A stretch of DNA of 64,000 bases from Candidatus Corynebacterium faecigallinarum (GTDB lineage Bacteria > Actinomycetota > Actinomycetes > Mycobacteriales > Mycobacteriaceae). Both the position numbers and the translations under genes were made by a program. The notes under the pieces are model-generated. The model worked only from the letters and a program-made list of their open reading frames with translations. It was not told the DNA's origin and searched no databases. Positions 43,679 through 55,561 of the stretch are shown piece by piece (the stretch's first letter is position 1; each line of letters begins with the position of its first letter). The DNA lies in NCBI GenBank assembly GCA_019120175.1, contig DWVP01000023.1, positions 1 to 64,000 on the forward strand, in the 5' to 3' direction.

Positions 43679-44416
43679 TCACTGCCGGAGCGACTGGGGC
43701 ATTCCGATGGTTTCACGTGAAACATCTGCGGCTGAGTCCCCCACTTCTGCCCTCCCCCACCTGTCGAGCACCTCATCCAGTCCAGCGACTGCACCGCAGC
43801 GGCGGGCCACCCATTCCACTCCGGCCCAGTGCTCGTCCACGGTGAAGTCGGCGACAGCGTCCGCCACGACCACCGAGCGAATGTCGGTCATGAAGGCCTC
43901 CAGGGCAGTGGCCTTGATCCCGATGTTGGCGTACACCCCGGTGATCACCAGCGTGTCCCTGTCCGACTCGGCAAGCCGCTGGTGCAGGTCCGTGCGCTGG
44001 AAAGCACTGTACCGCCACTTGCACATCCGCTCCGAGTCCGCGATCTCACCGGCCTCGCCGAGCTCCGGGATGAGCCCGGTCGCCGAGGTCCGCGGACCGG
44101 TGCCCCAGAAATCCGTGAGCAACGCGCGCTCCACCGGGTCCTGGTCACCGGGCTGAGCGCTGAAGACCACCGGGACGCCAACCGCACGGGCCGTCGCCAC
44201 GAGCTTCTGGATACCCCGGATCACCGAGCTCATCGGCTCGGCATCCCGCTGGTACTTGTCCACGAAGTGGTCCTGCATGTCGTGGACCAACAGCACGCTG
44301 CGCGCGGGGTCGGCCGGCCAGTCCACCCCACCGACGGACCGGATGCGCTCCGGCAATGCGTCCGGAACCTCGTAGGTGATCCCGGTGGGGATGTCGGTCA
44401 CGTGCTGAGCAGTCAT
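43679..44416 (-). CDS. entB: Isochorismatase
   Basis: This roughly 245-aa isochorismatase hydrolase converts isochorismate to 2,3-dihydro-2,3-dihydroxybenzoate and pyruvate. It shows LLVHDMQDHFVDKY (catalytic Asp), CKWRYSAFQRTDL (catalytic Lys) and ITGVYANIGIKATALEAFM at the third site. It lacks the C-terminal aryl-carrier domain of enterobacterial EntB, so it is the stand-alone form. ATG 44416 follows AAGGAG; ATG 44419 is adjacent. Near its 3' end the codons for VSRET contain a parS-like site (43709-43724). It is third in the entA-entC-entB operon. Confidence 0.85.
   Translation of the reverse strand: MTAQHVTDIPTGITYEVPDALPERIRSVGGVDWPADPARSVLLVHDMQDHFVDKYQRDAEPMSSVIRGIQKLVATARAVGVPVVFSAQPGDQDPVERALLTDFWGTGPRTSATGLIPELGEAGEIADSERMCKWRYSAFQRTDLHQRLAESDRDTLVITGVYANIGIKATALEAFMTDIRSVVVADAVADFTVDEHWAGVEWVARRCGAVAGLDEVLDRWGRAEVGDSAADVSRETIGMPQSLRQ
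43709..43724. promoter_or_regulatory. parS-like site GGTTTCACGTGAAACA
   Basis: It matches the parS consensus TGTTTCACGTGAAACA at 15 of 16 positions. It lies inside the isochorismatase coding sequence. Confidence 0.8.
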
Positions 44417-44481
44417 CATGTCTCCTTGGTTGGTGAGATTGCTTTCGGAGTGGGTGGTGTCTGACGTATCGCGCATTCAGC

Positions 44482-45813
44482 TCACCGGGCCGCCTCCGGT
44501 AACGGATTGGCGATACTCCCGTCACCGCCGGCCCAGTCGACCCGGCCATCACTGCCGTCGGCGACATTGGTGACGTCGGTGCCGACGCTGCTGACAGCGC
44601 GACGGTGACCCGTAGCGTCCTGCTCTACCCCGAGAGCGCGCAGGACAGTACGCATCTTGTTGAGCGTCTCATCCGCCTCCGACGACGGATCGGAATCACT
44701 GATGATCCCGGCCCCGGCGAAGAGTTCCACGGACCGCGGCGTGATCTCCGCGCACCGGATGGCCACCGCCGTCTCGCCATCACCCTGACGGTCCTGCCAC
44801 CCGACGAGCCCCGCAAAGTACCGACGCGGTCTCTCGACGTCGGCGATCAACTGTCGAGCGCGGTCCGTGGGTGTGCCGCAGACCGCCGGGGTGGGGTGCA
44901 GCAGCTCGGAGAGTTCGAAGGCACCCGGCACCGTGCCATCACGTCCGGGGTTCAGGATCCCGCGGATCCGCGTTCCCAGATGCAGCATCGTCTCTGTCTC
45001 GAAAATCTCCGGGCCATCCGAAACAATGACCTCGGAACACACAGAGCGGAGCAGCCGGGCGACATTGTTGACCACGTAGAGGTGCTCCTGCTGGTCCTTC
45101 GCCGAGGAGAGCAACCGCTGCCTGGTCCTCGCGTCCTGCACGGGATCGCCGGTCCGCGGTGCGGACCCGGCCAACGGGGTGGACTCCACCTCCCTGCCGG
45201 TGCGGCGCAACAGCAACTCCGGGCTGCGTCCGACCAGAGCTCCGCCGTGGCCCAGCGGGATGGTGAAGCCGAAACCTGCTCCGTTACCGGCATCGAGACC
45301 TTCCCGAAGCCGAGCAGCGACGGCTGTCGGGGTGTCAGTGGGATCCCCGACCTGGGTCGAAGCCGGGGTCTCCCCTGCCGTGAATGGCAGACGCAACTGG
45401 CGGCCCAGAACAACCTTCCGCAGAGCATCACCGGCCGGGGTGTCCTGCTCGGTGCGCATCACCTCCACCGCTGCGGCGACGCGGGATTCGAAGATCTCCC
45501 GCGGCGGACGCTCCTCGGGTTGGCCGAACTGGGGTGCAGCGGTGGAGGCAATGGCAGCGGTGGCGGTGGCGCCGGCGGAATCGTCCTGCACACCGGCGAC
45601 GAGCACTGCCGGTGCGTCCGGAGCGTCGGACACGAAGGGTGCTGCGATGAGCGCGACTTCGGCAGCGGAATGCCGTTCGAAGCAGCGGTCCGCCGCAGCG
45701 CCCAGCTGCACGGGGTGAACCTCATACGCCGGACCGTGGACCTGCCAGCGGGCTGCTGCGCTGGAAAAGAATGCGGGTTCATCCGGGGAGAACTGGATAT
45801 CAGAGATGGTCAT
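44482..45813 (-). CDS. entC: Isochorismate synthase
   Basis: This 443-aa chorismate-binding enzyme begins MTISDIQFSPDEPAFFSSAA and carries the family's GHGGALVGRSPELLLRR, PLAGSAPRTGDP, LHPTPAVCGTP and FAGLVGW ... ELFAGAGIISDSDP segments. These include the Mg-binding and active-site Glu residues of isochorismate synthases (EntC/DhbC/MenF). ATG 45813 is used. The C-terminus is extended by about 45 residues. It lies downstream of entA and upstream of entB, so isochorismate is probably made for 2,3-dihydroxybenzoate. Confidence 0.88.
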   Translation of the reverse strand: MTISDIQFSPDEPAFFSSAAARWQVHGPAYEVHPVQLGAAADRCFERHSAAEVALIAAPFVSDAPDAPAVLVAGVQDDSAGATATAAIASTAAPQFGQPEERPPREIFESRVAAAVEVMRTEQDTPAGDALRKVVLGRQLRLPFTAGETPASTQVGDPTDTPTAVAARLREGLDAGNGAGFGFTIPLGHGGALVGRSPELLLRRTGREVESTPLAGSAPRTGDPVQDARTRQRLLSSAKDQQEHLYVVNNVARLLRSVCSEVIVSDGPEIFETETMLHLGTRIRGILNPGRDGTVPGAFELSELLHPTPAVCGTPTDRARQLIADVERPRRYFAGLVGWQDRQGDGETAVAIRCAEITPRSVELFAGAGIISDSDPSSEADETLNKMRTVLRALGVEQDATGHRRAVSSVGTDVTNVADGSDGRVDWAGGDGSIANPLPEAAR

Positions 45814-45880
45814 GGAGAGGTGACCTTTCTTCTCGACAGTGAGGGGTGACGAATCACGATCTGTGTGACACACGCGAGGA

Positions 45881-46684
45881 TCATGGGCCCAGGCTGGCAC
45901 CTCCGTCGACGAAGATCTCCTGCAGCGTCACGTGCCGGGCCCGTTCCGAAAGGAGGAAGGACACCACCTCGGCCACATCCTGTGGCTCAGCGATGCGTCC
46001 CAGCGGGATACCTATGCGGTGCGCCGCAGGATCACCGGACAGCACCGCACGGCGGCCGCCCTCCGGGTCATCGCCCCACATCCCCCGCTGCATCGACGTG
46101 TCCGTGGAACCCGGGCACACCACATTGGCGCGAATGCCCCGCTCGGCCAGCTCCAGCCCCGCGATCCTGGTGAGCTGTGTCGCCGCAGCCTTCGACGAGC
46201 CGTAGGCAGCCATGCCGGAACGCGGAACCCGCGCCGCATTGGACGTCACGGTGACCACCGAACCGCCCTCCGCCATCCGTCGTGCAGCCTCACGCAAGAG
46301 CAGGAAGGTGCCGGTGGTGTTGACTCGGTGGATCCGCTCGAACTGTTCCAGGGTCGTCTCCGCCAGCGAGACCAGGTCGAAAATTCCGGCTACATGAGCG
46401 ATCCCGGTGATTGGACCGGACGCCTCGGCCGCAGCGTACAGTGCGGCGACATCCGATTCGACGCTGAGATCGCCTTCCCAGCACCGGACAGTGGCCGATT
46501 GGGCCTCCTGCCAGTGGTCCGGCCAGTCGCTGCCGGGAAGGTCGACGGCAAGGACGGTGGCCGGATCGGCGTCACCGGGTTCGGTGTGGAGACCGGGGGC
46601 ACCAGTACCAGCCAGCTCATTGGCCAAGGCGTCGACGACGGAGCGCCCTATCCCGCCGGCCGCGCCGGTCACGATGATCGTCAT
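45881..46684 (-). CDS. entA: 2,3-dihydro-2,3-dihydroxybenzoate dehydrogenase
   Basis: This roughly 267-aa SDR enzyme has VTGAAGGIGRSVV at the N-terminus and the EntA-like active site TSNAARVPRSGMAAYGSSKA, followed by ANVVCPGSTDTSMQR. It would oxidise 2,3-dihydro-2,3-dihydroxybenzoate to 2,3-dihydroxybenzoate using NAD+. ATG 46684 overlaps the stop of a small upstream frame (TAATG), so it is probably the second gene of a transcript that also carries entC and entB. No adenylation or NRPS gene is present in this window. Confidence 0.87.
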   Translation of the reverse strand: MTIIVTGAAGGIGRSVVDALANELAGTGAPGLHTEPGDADPATVLAVDLPGSDWPDHWQEAQSATVRCWEGDLSVESDVAALYAAAEASGPITGIAHVAGIFDLVSLAETTLEQFERIHRVNTTGTFLLLREAARRMAEGGSVVTVTSNAARVPRSGMAAYGSSKAAATQLTRIAGLELAERGIRANVVCPGSTDTSMQRGMWGDDPEGGRRAVLSGDPAAHRIGIPLGRIAEPQDVAEVVSFLLSERARHVTLQEIFVDGGASLGP

Positions 46685-46986
46685 TACGCACTCCCCTCCC
46701 CCGCGTCGGCTACGGCCAATTGCATCTGCCACATATCAGCCATGGTCAGCAGAACCCAGCGATCGCGATGGCTCATGAGTTCGCACCGGCATCCGTCACC
46801 GGGACGCACAACCCCGGTTGTGTATCCCGGGCTCCGGAAATAGTGGGGTTCGGGGCGGTGAGGGTTGTCAGCGTCCGGTGGGCCATGGCCGTGGGTCGTC
46901 CTTTGCATTCTGGTGGAAGGCAACTCCCCGATCCAGCGGGCCGTGCCGCCGAGGTTGCCCATCATCCCTGCGTTCGTGAGGAACAC
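46684..46986 (-). CDS. Small hypothetical protein upstream of entA
   Basis: A possible 100-aa protein, from GTG 46986 or ATG 46965, ends LLTMADMWQMQLAVADAGEGSA. Its stop overlaps the entA start as TAATG and a DtxR-like box lies about 50 bp upstream, both suggesting it is translated as the first gene of the ent operon. No family was recognised and codon use is not decisive; it may instead be a leader. Confidence 0.35.
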   Translation of the reverse strand: MFLTNAGMMGNLGGTARWIGELPSTRMQRTTHGHGPPDADNPHRPEPHYFRSPGYTTGVVRPGDGCRCELMSHRDRWVLLTMADMWQMQLAVADAGEGSA

Positions 46987-47037
46987 CGGGTGGGCTTCGG
47001 GATGGCGACAGGGACACAGACGCTGAACGGAGAGTTA

Positions 47038-47056
47038 TAAGGTCAGTCTGTCCTGA
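47038..47056. promoter_or_regulatory. DtxR/IdeR-like iron box
   Basis: TAAGGTCAGTCTGTCCTGA matches the 19-bp DtxR consensus TWAGGTTAGSCTAACCTWA at about 14 positions, including both half-site cores AGGT and CCT. It lies upstream of the small frame and entA, where iron repression of dihydroxybenzoate synthesis would be expected. Confidence 0.5.
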
Positions 47057-47916
47057 ACAATGGAGAACCTACGCGAGTAGTGGCCATTTCGTCAACGACG
47101 ACTCTGCGTCCGAACGAGTATCGGGCAGGTGTGGGGCAGGTGGCGGATGCGTCGCCGTGGGCGAGGTCCCGGATATTGCCGCAGCCCGTGCGTGTGCCAT
47201 CCCACCACGTCGGGCTCAACGTATACCGAGACTTCTCCTGGCTCCCTTGGCACCATCACTTATGGTTCGCACAGCGTGATGTGGACCCGGAAGACGGCTC
47301 TCACCCCGTGAACTCCCCATCCACGTCGACCACCGTCTCCGACACCGCAGGTCACGGCACAACCACTGAGGTCAACGTCCGGTCGCCCGATCCTGAATGG
47401 CTGCTGAAGTGCTACTCCCATGCCACGAGGCTGGCCACCGAGGACTTCCGGTCCCAGAACGCCGCGGATGGCGCTCCCTCTCGTCATTACAGGTGCCGGA
47501 ACAGGGCATCCAACGAGGCGGTGATGAGACAAAGATCACCTTTCTGTGGCGGATGCCGGGGGCGAGGAACACACCGAGGGCCTGGCGGTGAGGGTCCGGC
47601 CGCCCACGGATCACGTGGGACAGAGTCCTGAGAGAACCACTCCGTTTCCCTACGACGGCACGTCGTTGATCACTGACTCCACCTCCCACCGACACGGGCA
47701 AAGGACGTCCCGCTACTCACCATCTTCGATAGCGGGGTCTGATTCGGTGAGATGCCCTCCACATCACCCTCGGACAGGTGACACTGGCCGTCCGGGAGTC
47801 TGCGCCCCAACGGAGACGGACATAACTATGCGAGTGGGCGAGTCGGCCTGGTCGACGGTCTCACGGCCACACCCGATGCCGACCACGTCGGGACGGCCAT
47901 TCTTACCCTCCCCCGC

Positions 47917-47932
47917 GGTTTCACGTGAAACA
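47917..47932. promoter_or_regulatory. parS-like site GGTTTCACGTGAAACA
   Basis: 15 of 16 positions match the parS consensus. The site is intergenic. Confidence 0.85.
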
Positions 47933-48078
47933 TGATCGCTTTGCCGTGATCGTCACAGTGACGTATCTCCCGAATGGTGGAGATACCGTTCTTTTCGCGG
48001 CATGTCGCCCCTATGAAACTCTCGAAGTCATTTCTCTGCCGACCTGGTCTACGTTCGCCTCACCGACGCCCGGCGACT

Positions 48079-48094
48079 GGTTTCACGTGAAACC
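48079..48094. promoter_or_regulatory. parS-like site GGTTTCACGTGAAACC
   Basis: The TTTCACGTGAAAC core is intact and the flanks differ at the outer positions. It is intergenic, 162 bp from the previous site. Confidence 0.8.
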
Positions 48095-48140
48095 ATGCGA
48101 CTGCGCGATCAGGGCTGACTCCCCCACGATGAACCGATGC

Positions 48141-49325
48141 CTACCGGTTCGCCACCGAGACACCCTGTGCCTGCAATGCCGGAACCACTCCCTCGCCGAC
48201 GTGGTAGGCCTCCTCCAGGTGCGGCACCCCGGAGAGGATGAAGTGGTTCAGGCCGATCTCCCGGTACTCCGTGACCCGTGCCGCGAGCTCCTCGTAAGAA
48301 CCGACCAGGACGGTCCCCGCTCCCCCACGCACCAAGCCGACACCCGCCCACAAGTTCGGGGACACCTCGAGAGCCCGGGCGTCCTGCCCCTTCTCGAAGA
48401 TGCCACCACGATCGTGAAGTTCCGACTTCCGACGCTGCCCCTCCGACTGTGATTTCGCCAGGCCCGTCTGCGCGGCTGCGACCCGCTCCGGATCCAGGGA
48501 GTCGATGAGCCCCTGGACGGAATCCCAGGCCTCCTCAGCCGTCGGCCGCGCGATGACGTGCAGCCGGATGCCGAACTCCAGCTCCCGGCCGTGCTCGGCG
48601 GCGCGTGCCCGGACCCGGTCGAGCTTCTCCTTCACCTGTTCCGGTGGCTCGCCCCAGGTGAGGTAGACGTCCGCACGTGCCGCGGCGACCTCGATGCCCT
48701 CCGGCGACTAACCGCCGAAGAATACCGGAGGCTCCACCTCAGGACGACGGTTCAGCGCAGCCCCCTCGACCTGCACGTGTTCACCGTCGAAGTCCAGAGG
48801 GTGCGGTGAGGTCCAGTGATGGTGGGCGACCTGGAGGGACTCGTCGGCGATGGCCTAGCGCGGCGCCTTGGTCGTGTGGTCACCGTACGCCCGCTGTTCG
48901 GTGTCTTCTCCCCCGACGACCACGTTCAGCAGCAATCGGTTACCGGAAATCTCCTGGTAGGTCTGCGCCTGCTGGGCAGTCAGCGTCGCCCCGACCAGAC
49001 CGGGGCGAAGTGCCACGAGGAACTTCAGCCGCTCAGTGACAGACAACAGGGCGGCGGTGGTGATCCAGGCGTCCTGGCACCACCGTCCGGTGGGCGTGAG
49101 CATCGACTCGAAACCGTTGTACTCGGCCGCCCTGGCGACCTGCCTGGGGTAATCAAGGTCAGGGAATCGCTCCCCCAGCTCAGGGCCGGCGCCGTGGCCT
49201 CCACCCACGATGGAACGCGAATCGCCGCTGGTCGGAAGGAACCAGTGCAGCGTCACATCGGCAGTCTTCTCAGTGGACTCAGTAGCTTCAATGGAATCGG
49301 TATCTCTAGTAACTTCGACAGTCAT
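48141..49325 (-). pseudogene. Alkanesulfonate monooxygenase-like gene with two in-frame TAG codons
   Basis: The N-terminal part (49325-48858: HWFLPTSGDSRSIVGGGHG, LVALRPGLVGATLTAQQAQT) and C-terminal part ([20 protein letters not shown] ... [20 protein letters not shown]) together make one SsuD-type FMNH2-dependent sulfonate monooxygenase of about 394 codons. Two TAG codons interrupt the same frame, at 48855-48857 (after YGDHTTKAPR, where relatives have Tyr) and 48708-48710 (after VFFGG, where relatives have Ser). Each needs only one base change. There is no frameshift. It is divergent from an SsuR-like regulator, consistent with a lost sulfonate-utilisation gene. Confidence 0.85.
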
Positions 49326-49422
49326 TCCACCGAGTAGACCGCCAGAACGTAGCCGCGGCGAGCATTCTGTTCGGGGTGAATACGTCGTACCCCGGAGGAG
49401 TTCGATTCACAGGGAATAGATA

Positions 49423-49436
49423 GACAGATCGGTCTG
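49423..49436. promoter_or_regulatory. Operator-like palindrome AGACAGATCGGTCT
   Basis: An AGAC-N6-GTCT dyad, extended as ACAGA...TCTGT, lies between the monooxygenase pseudogene and the ROK regulator. It has the same form as the sites at 42927 and 43007. Confidence 0.5.
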
Positions 49437-49470
49437 TATCTTTCGATTCGGATGAATTAAAGTCGGGGAC

Positions 49471-50667
49471 ATGACCACACCGACGATCACCACGGCGCAG
49501 GGCGGGAGACCATCCGTGAATCCCGCAACCGCACACTTCACCGCACCGGCGACCGGCCCTGCCCAGTGCCTGCACCAGGTGCGCACGGTCCCCGGCATCA
49601 CCCGATCGCAGCTGCACGACGATCGCGGCATGTCCCAACCAACCATCACCCGCCACATCAGCACCCTCATCGACGCCGGTCTGGTGCAGCAGGGCTCCCC
49701 GACCGCAGCGGGCGCCGTCGGACGTCCCGGCTCCACCCTGCACCCCGACGGTCGCAACCTCACCGCACTCGGAGCCCACGTCGGCCTACGTAGCACCCAG
49801 CTCGTCGCCGTCGACGGTGCCGGACGCCCCCTGCGCACCCGCACCCTGCGCCTGCCGATCACGGAGCTTCAACCCGACGAGGCCCTGGAAGCCATCAAGC
49901 ATGGGCTGACCAGCCTGGGGCGCGACCTGCCCAATCCGGTCGGCCTCGGCGTCGCCTTCTCCGCCCACGTCGACTACGCCGGACGCATCAACGCACCCGA
50001 GTACGGCTGGGAGAACGTGGACCCCGCCGCCCATCTGGACGCCGGCATCCCCGTGGCCGTCTCCACCGGTGTCGGCGCAATGGCCGGTTCCGAGCTGGCC
50101 AGCTCGCCGCTGTACCTCCACGCCGACCCGCGGGCCTCGACGCTCTACATCTACGCCCGCGAGCTCGTCGGACACGCCTGGATCGTGGGTGACAGCGTCC
50201 ACCAGCCCCACACCGGTTCCGCTCCGTCGGCGTTCAAGGAGATCGCCCACTCCGGCCCCTTCCCCACCACCGGCCACGGCCACCCGCTGGGGACGACCTC
50301 CGTGTTGGCCACCGCCCGGCAGCGGGGGCTCCCGGCCACAACCATCACCGACCTCGTCGCCTTGAGTGAACACAACGAAACCGCCCGTGAGCTCCTCGAC
50401 GAGCGCGCCCGGCTGCTGTCGCGCATCGTCTCACTGGCCGTGGACGTGGTCGACCCCACCACCGTCGTCTTCGCAGGTGAGACCTTCACTGCGGACGCCG
50501 GGACAGTCCGCTTCATCGCCGACGGGCTGCGCGGGGACGGTCGTCAGTTGAGCATCCAGCGGGCCGGGGACGGCATCCTGTCCCGGGCGGCGGCGGTCAC
50601 CGCACTGCACCGCCTGTGGCAGAATCCGCTGGGAACTCTCGCAGGTCTCCCGCGATCCGGACGCTGA
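49471..50667 (+). CDS. ssuR: ROK-family transcriptional regulator, SsuR-like
   Basis: This 398-aa protein has an N-terminal winged helix (about 30-85, with ITRSQLHDDRGMSQPTITRHI) and a C-terminal ROK sugar-kinase-like domain that appears catalytically degenerate. In Corynebacterium glutamicum a ROK-type activator of sulfonate utilisation (SsuR) is encoded between gyrB and gyrA. The same location here, divergent from an SsuD-like gene, supports that identity. ATG 49471 is the start. Whether it still controls functional targets is unclear, since the adjacent monooxygenase is broken. Confidence 0.65.
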   Translation: MTTPTITTAQGGRPSVNPATAHFTAPATGPAQCLHQVRTVPGITRSQLHDDRGMSQPTITRHISTLIDAGLVQQGSPTAAGAVGRPGSTLHPDGRNLTALGAHVGLRSTQLVAVDGAGRPLRTRTLRLPITELQPDEALEAIKHGLTSLGRDLPNPVGLGVAFSAHVDYAGRINAPEYGWENVDPAAHLDAGIPVAVSTGVGAMAGSELASSPLYLHADPRASTLYIYARELVGHAWIVGDSVHQPHTGSAPSAFKEIAHSGPFPTTGHGHPLGTTSVLATARQRGLPATTITDLVALSEHNETARELLDERARLLSRIVSLAVDVVDPTTVVFAGETFTADAGTVRFIADGLRGDGRQLSIQRAGDGILSRAAAVTALHRLWQNPLGTLAGLPRSGR

Positions 50668-50712
50668 CATAGTCAGGTCGCAGTCCCCGCCCCCGCTCCC
50701 CTCTCCCCGATG

Positions 50713-50780
50713 TCGGATAGGTGGGATCAATCGCCGGGATTTCCGCCCAGGAGCAGCAGTTCGTCACACGTATCTGACAC
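50713..50780. repeat. Intergenic hairpin repeat, family B, copy 2 (degenerate)
   Basis: GTCGGATAGGTGGGATCAAT resembles the left arm of the repeat at 42320-42386. The right arm (ACGTATCTGAC) pairs imperfectly. It lies between the convergent ssuR and hydrolase genes. Confidence 0.5.
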
Positions 50781-50805
50781 CGGATCCGAAATCGAGCTGG
50801 CCGGG

Positions 50806-53815
<3,010 letters not shown>

Positions 53816-54415
53816 TCAGCCGTAGGTATCGCGAGGTCCGCGTCCCGAAACATGCAGTGGCCCATGCCGCCAACTCGGCGCCTTCGGCCCGTAGATCTTC
53901 AACTCGGCGACGACGTCCGGCCCGACCCTGCGGGCGATGGTCTGCAGAATGGTGGTCTGCATCAGCCGCAGGTTGGTCGCCCAGGCGGTGGAGTCACTCT
54001 CGATGTGGAGGTGTCGTTTCTGCTCGTTGTACTTCACCACGCGGGTATGTCCGGCGATGTTCTCTCCGACGATCTCCGGCCACGCACTACGCAGCTGCCC
54101 GATCGCGAAGTTCCGTGACCAGCCATTACGTCGGATCTCCTTGACCACGAGCTCGTTGAAAGCGCCGGGGTCACGGTAACTCCGGTCGAGCCGTCCGTCG
54201 TAGCGGGTCTTCATACGTTTCGGACGCCGCCCCCGTCGCCGAGGGTTGTACGGCGTGCGACGCCCGGCGGTGCCGGGGGTGTCGCCACCGTTGCCGGACG
54301 TGGCATCGGCGCTCGCCGCCACGCCGTCCCGCCCATTTCCGGTGTCTTTCCTGGGTGTCGGACGCCCCGACAACGCCTTGAGCATCTCCAGGCGATCCTC
54401 GATGGGATCATTCAT
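53816..54415 (-). CDS. dciA: DciA/DUF721-family replication protein
   Basis: This 199-aa protein has an N-terminal Arg/Gly-rich tail and a C-terminal DUF721 domain (about 85-175; WPEIVGENIAGHTRVVKYNE, HLHIESDSTAWATNLRLMQ). DciA loads or assists the replicative helicase in bacteria without DnaC. Its start overlaps the recF stop (ATGA), placing it in the dnaN-recF-dciA-gyrB order standard for actinobacteria. Confidence 0.9.
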   Translation of the reverse strand: MNDPIEDRLEMLKALSGRPTPRKDTGNGRDGVAASADATSGNGGDTPGTAGRRTPYNPRRRGRRPKRMKTRYDGRLDRSYRDPGAFNELVVKEIRRNGWSRNFAIGQLRSAWPEIVGENIAGHTRVVKYNEQKRHLHIESDSTAWATNLRLMQTTILQTIARRVGPDVVAELKIYGPKAPSWRHGPLHVSGRGPRDTYG

Positions 54416-55560
54416 GACAGCTCCGAAATCCGGCCGTCATCGGTGTCGGTCGCCCGGACCTGGTGGACGGTCGCCTTCTCCAGCAACGCCTCGGGGATGT
54501 CCTCCCCCACCGCAGCGGTGATCAGCACCTGTTCGGCATCGGAGGCGAGCTCGACCAGTGCTGCGCGGCGGGTACGGTCCAGTTCGGCGAAGACATCATC
54601 GAGGATGACCACCGGCTCCGTGCCGTCCGCCCGGTGCATCCGGTGTGCGGCCAGACGCAGCGTCAATGCGAATGACCAGGATTCACCGTGGCTGGCGAAG
54701 CCTTTCGCAGGCTGGGTCCCCAGGGTCAGCAGCATATCGTCCCGGTGCGGACCGACCAGGGTGATGCCCCGGTCGAGTTCCTGGGATCTCCTGGTCGCGA
54801 AGCCTTCCAGCAGCAGTGCTTCAGCAACATCCGGGTCGAGAAGCTGCGGTTCCCCGGGTCCCCCGTGGTCACCGACGGTGGCGGTGTAGGAGATCAGGGC
54901 AGGACGCGACCCCGGTGCCAGCCGGGCGTAGGTGTCTGCGACGTGTGGGGCGAGGTCGTGGACCAGCTGCACCCGGGCCGACATGATCTGGCCGCCGAGG
55001 TGGGCCAGCCGGGCGTCCCACACGTCGAGTGTGGCCAGCGCGGACTCATCGGTGTCACCACTGCGCAACAGGGCATTGCGCTGGCGCAGGGCCTTGTCGT
55101 AGTCGCTGCGCACCCCGGCCAGACGCGGATAGCGGGCGATCATGGTCTGGTCGAGGAACTGGCGGCGCTGTTCCGGCTCGCCGCGGACCAGGGCGAGGTC
55201 CTCCGGGGCGAACAGGGTGGTGCGCACGACACCGGCGATGCCGCGCTGGTTCTTCACCGCGGTCCGGTTCACCGCCGCCTGGTTGGCGCCCTGGGCATTC
55301 AGGACGAGGTGGGCGGTCAGCTCGCGGCCCTGGTTGACTGCGGTGGCGGAGATCCGGGCGGACGGTTGTCCCTGGCGCACGAGGGCGGCGTCCGAACTGA
55401 TCCGGTGTGAGCCCAGGTGGGCGAGGTAGCCGAGGGCCTCGATGATGTTGGTCTTGCCGTTGCCGTTCGGGCCGGCGAAAACCGTGATTCCCGGGGTCAG
55501 CTCGACGTCGAGCTGACGCCAGGAGCGGAAGTCACCGAGATGGAGCGAGCGAATGTACAT
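54412..55560 (-). CDS. recF: DNA replication and repair protein RecF
   Basis: This 382-aa SMC-like ATPase has the Walker A motif GPNGNGKT (30-37), a signature/Q-loop region and the Walker B region VVILDDVFAELD near residue 330. It promotes RecA loading at gaps. ATG 55560 lies one base after the dnaN stop and its end overlaps dciA, so the three are translationally linked. Length and motifs are normal. Confidence 0.96.
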   Translation of the reverse strand: MYIRSLHLGDFRSWRQLDVELTPGITVFAGPNGNGKTNIIEALGYLAHLGSHRISSDAALVRQGQPSARISATAVNQGRELTAHLVLNAQGANQAAVNRTAVKNQRGIAGVVRTTLFAPEDLALVRGEPEQRRQFLDQTMIARYPRLAGVRSDYDKALRQRNALLRSGDTDESALATLDVWDARLAHLGGQIMSARVQLVHDLAPHVADTYARLAPGSRPALISYTATVGDHGGPGEPQLLDPDVAEALLLEGFATRRSQELDRGITLVGPHRDDMLLTLGTQPAKGFASHGESWSFALTLRLAAHRMHRADGTEPVVILDDVFAELDRTRRAALVELASDAEQVLITAAVGEDIPEALLEKATVHQVRATDTDDGRISELS

Positions 55561-55561
55561 G

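Larger units (their letters stand above)
46987..48140. other. Long intergenic region with a DtxR-like box and two parS-like sites
   Basis: Over 1.1 kb hold no confident gene. A plus-strand frame at 47080-47631 and a minus-strand frame at 47260-47532 lack ribosome sites and familiar motifs. The stretch contains the iron box at 47038-47056 and parS-like sites at 47917 and 48079. It may include decayed coding sequence. Confidence 0.4.

Noticed and set aside
47080..47631. 183-codon plus-strand frame upstream of the ent region
   Set aside because: The GTG start has no convincing ribosome site and the translation changes character along its length; it was left as unassigned.
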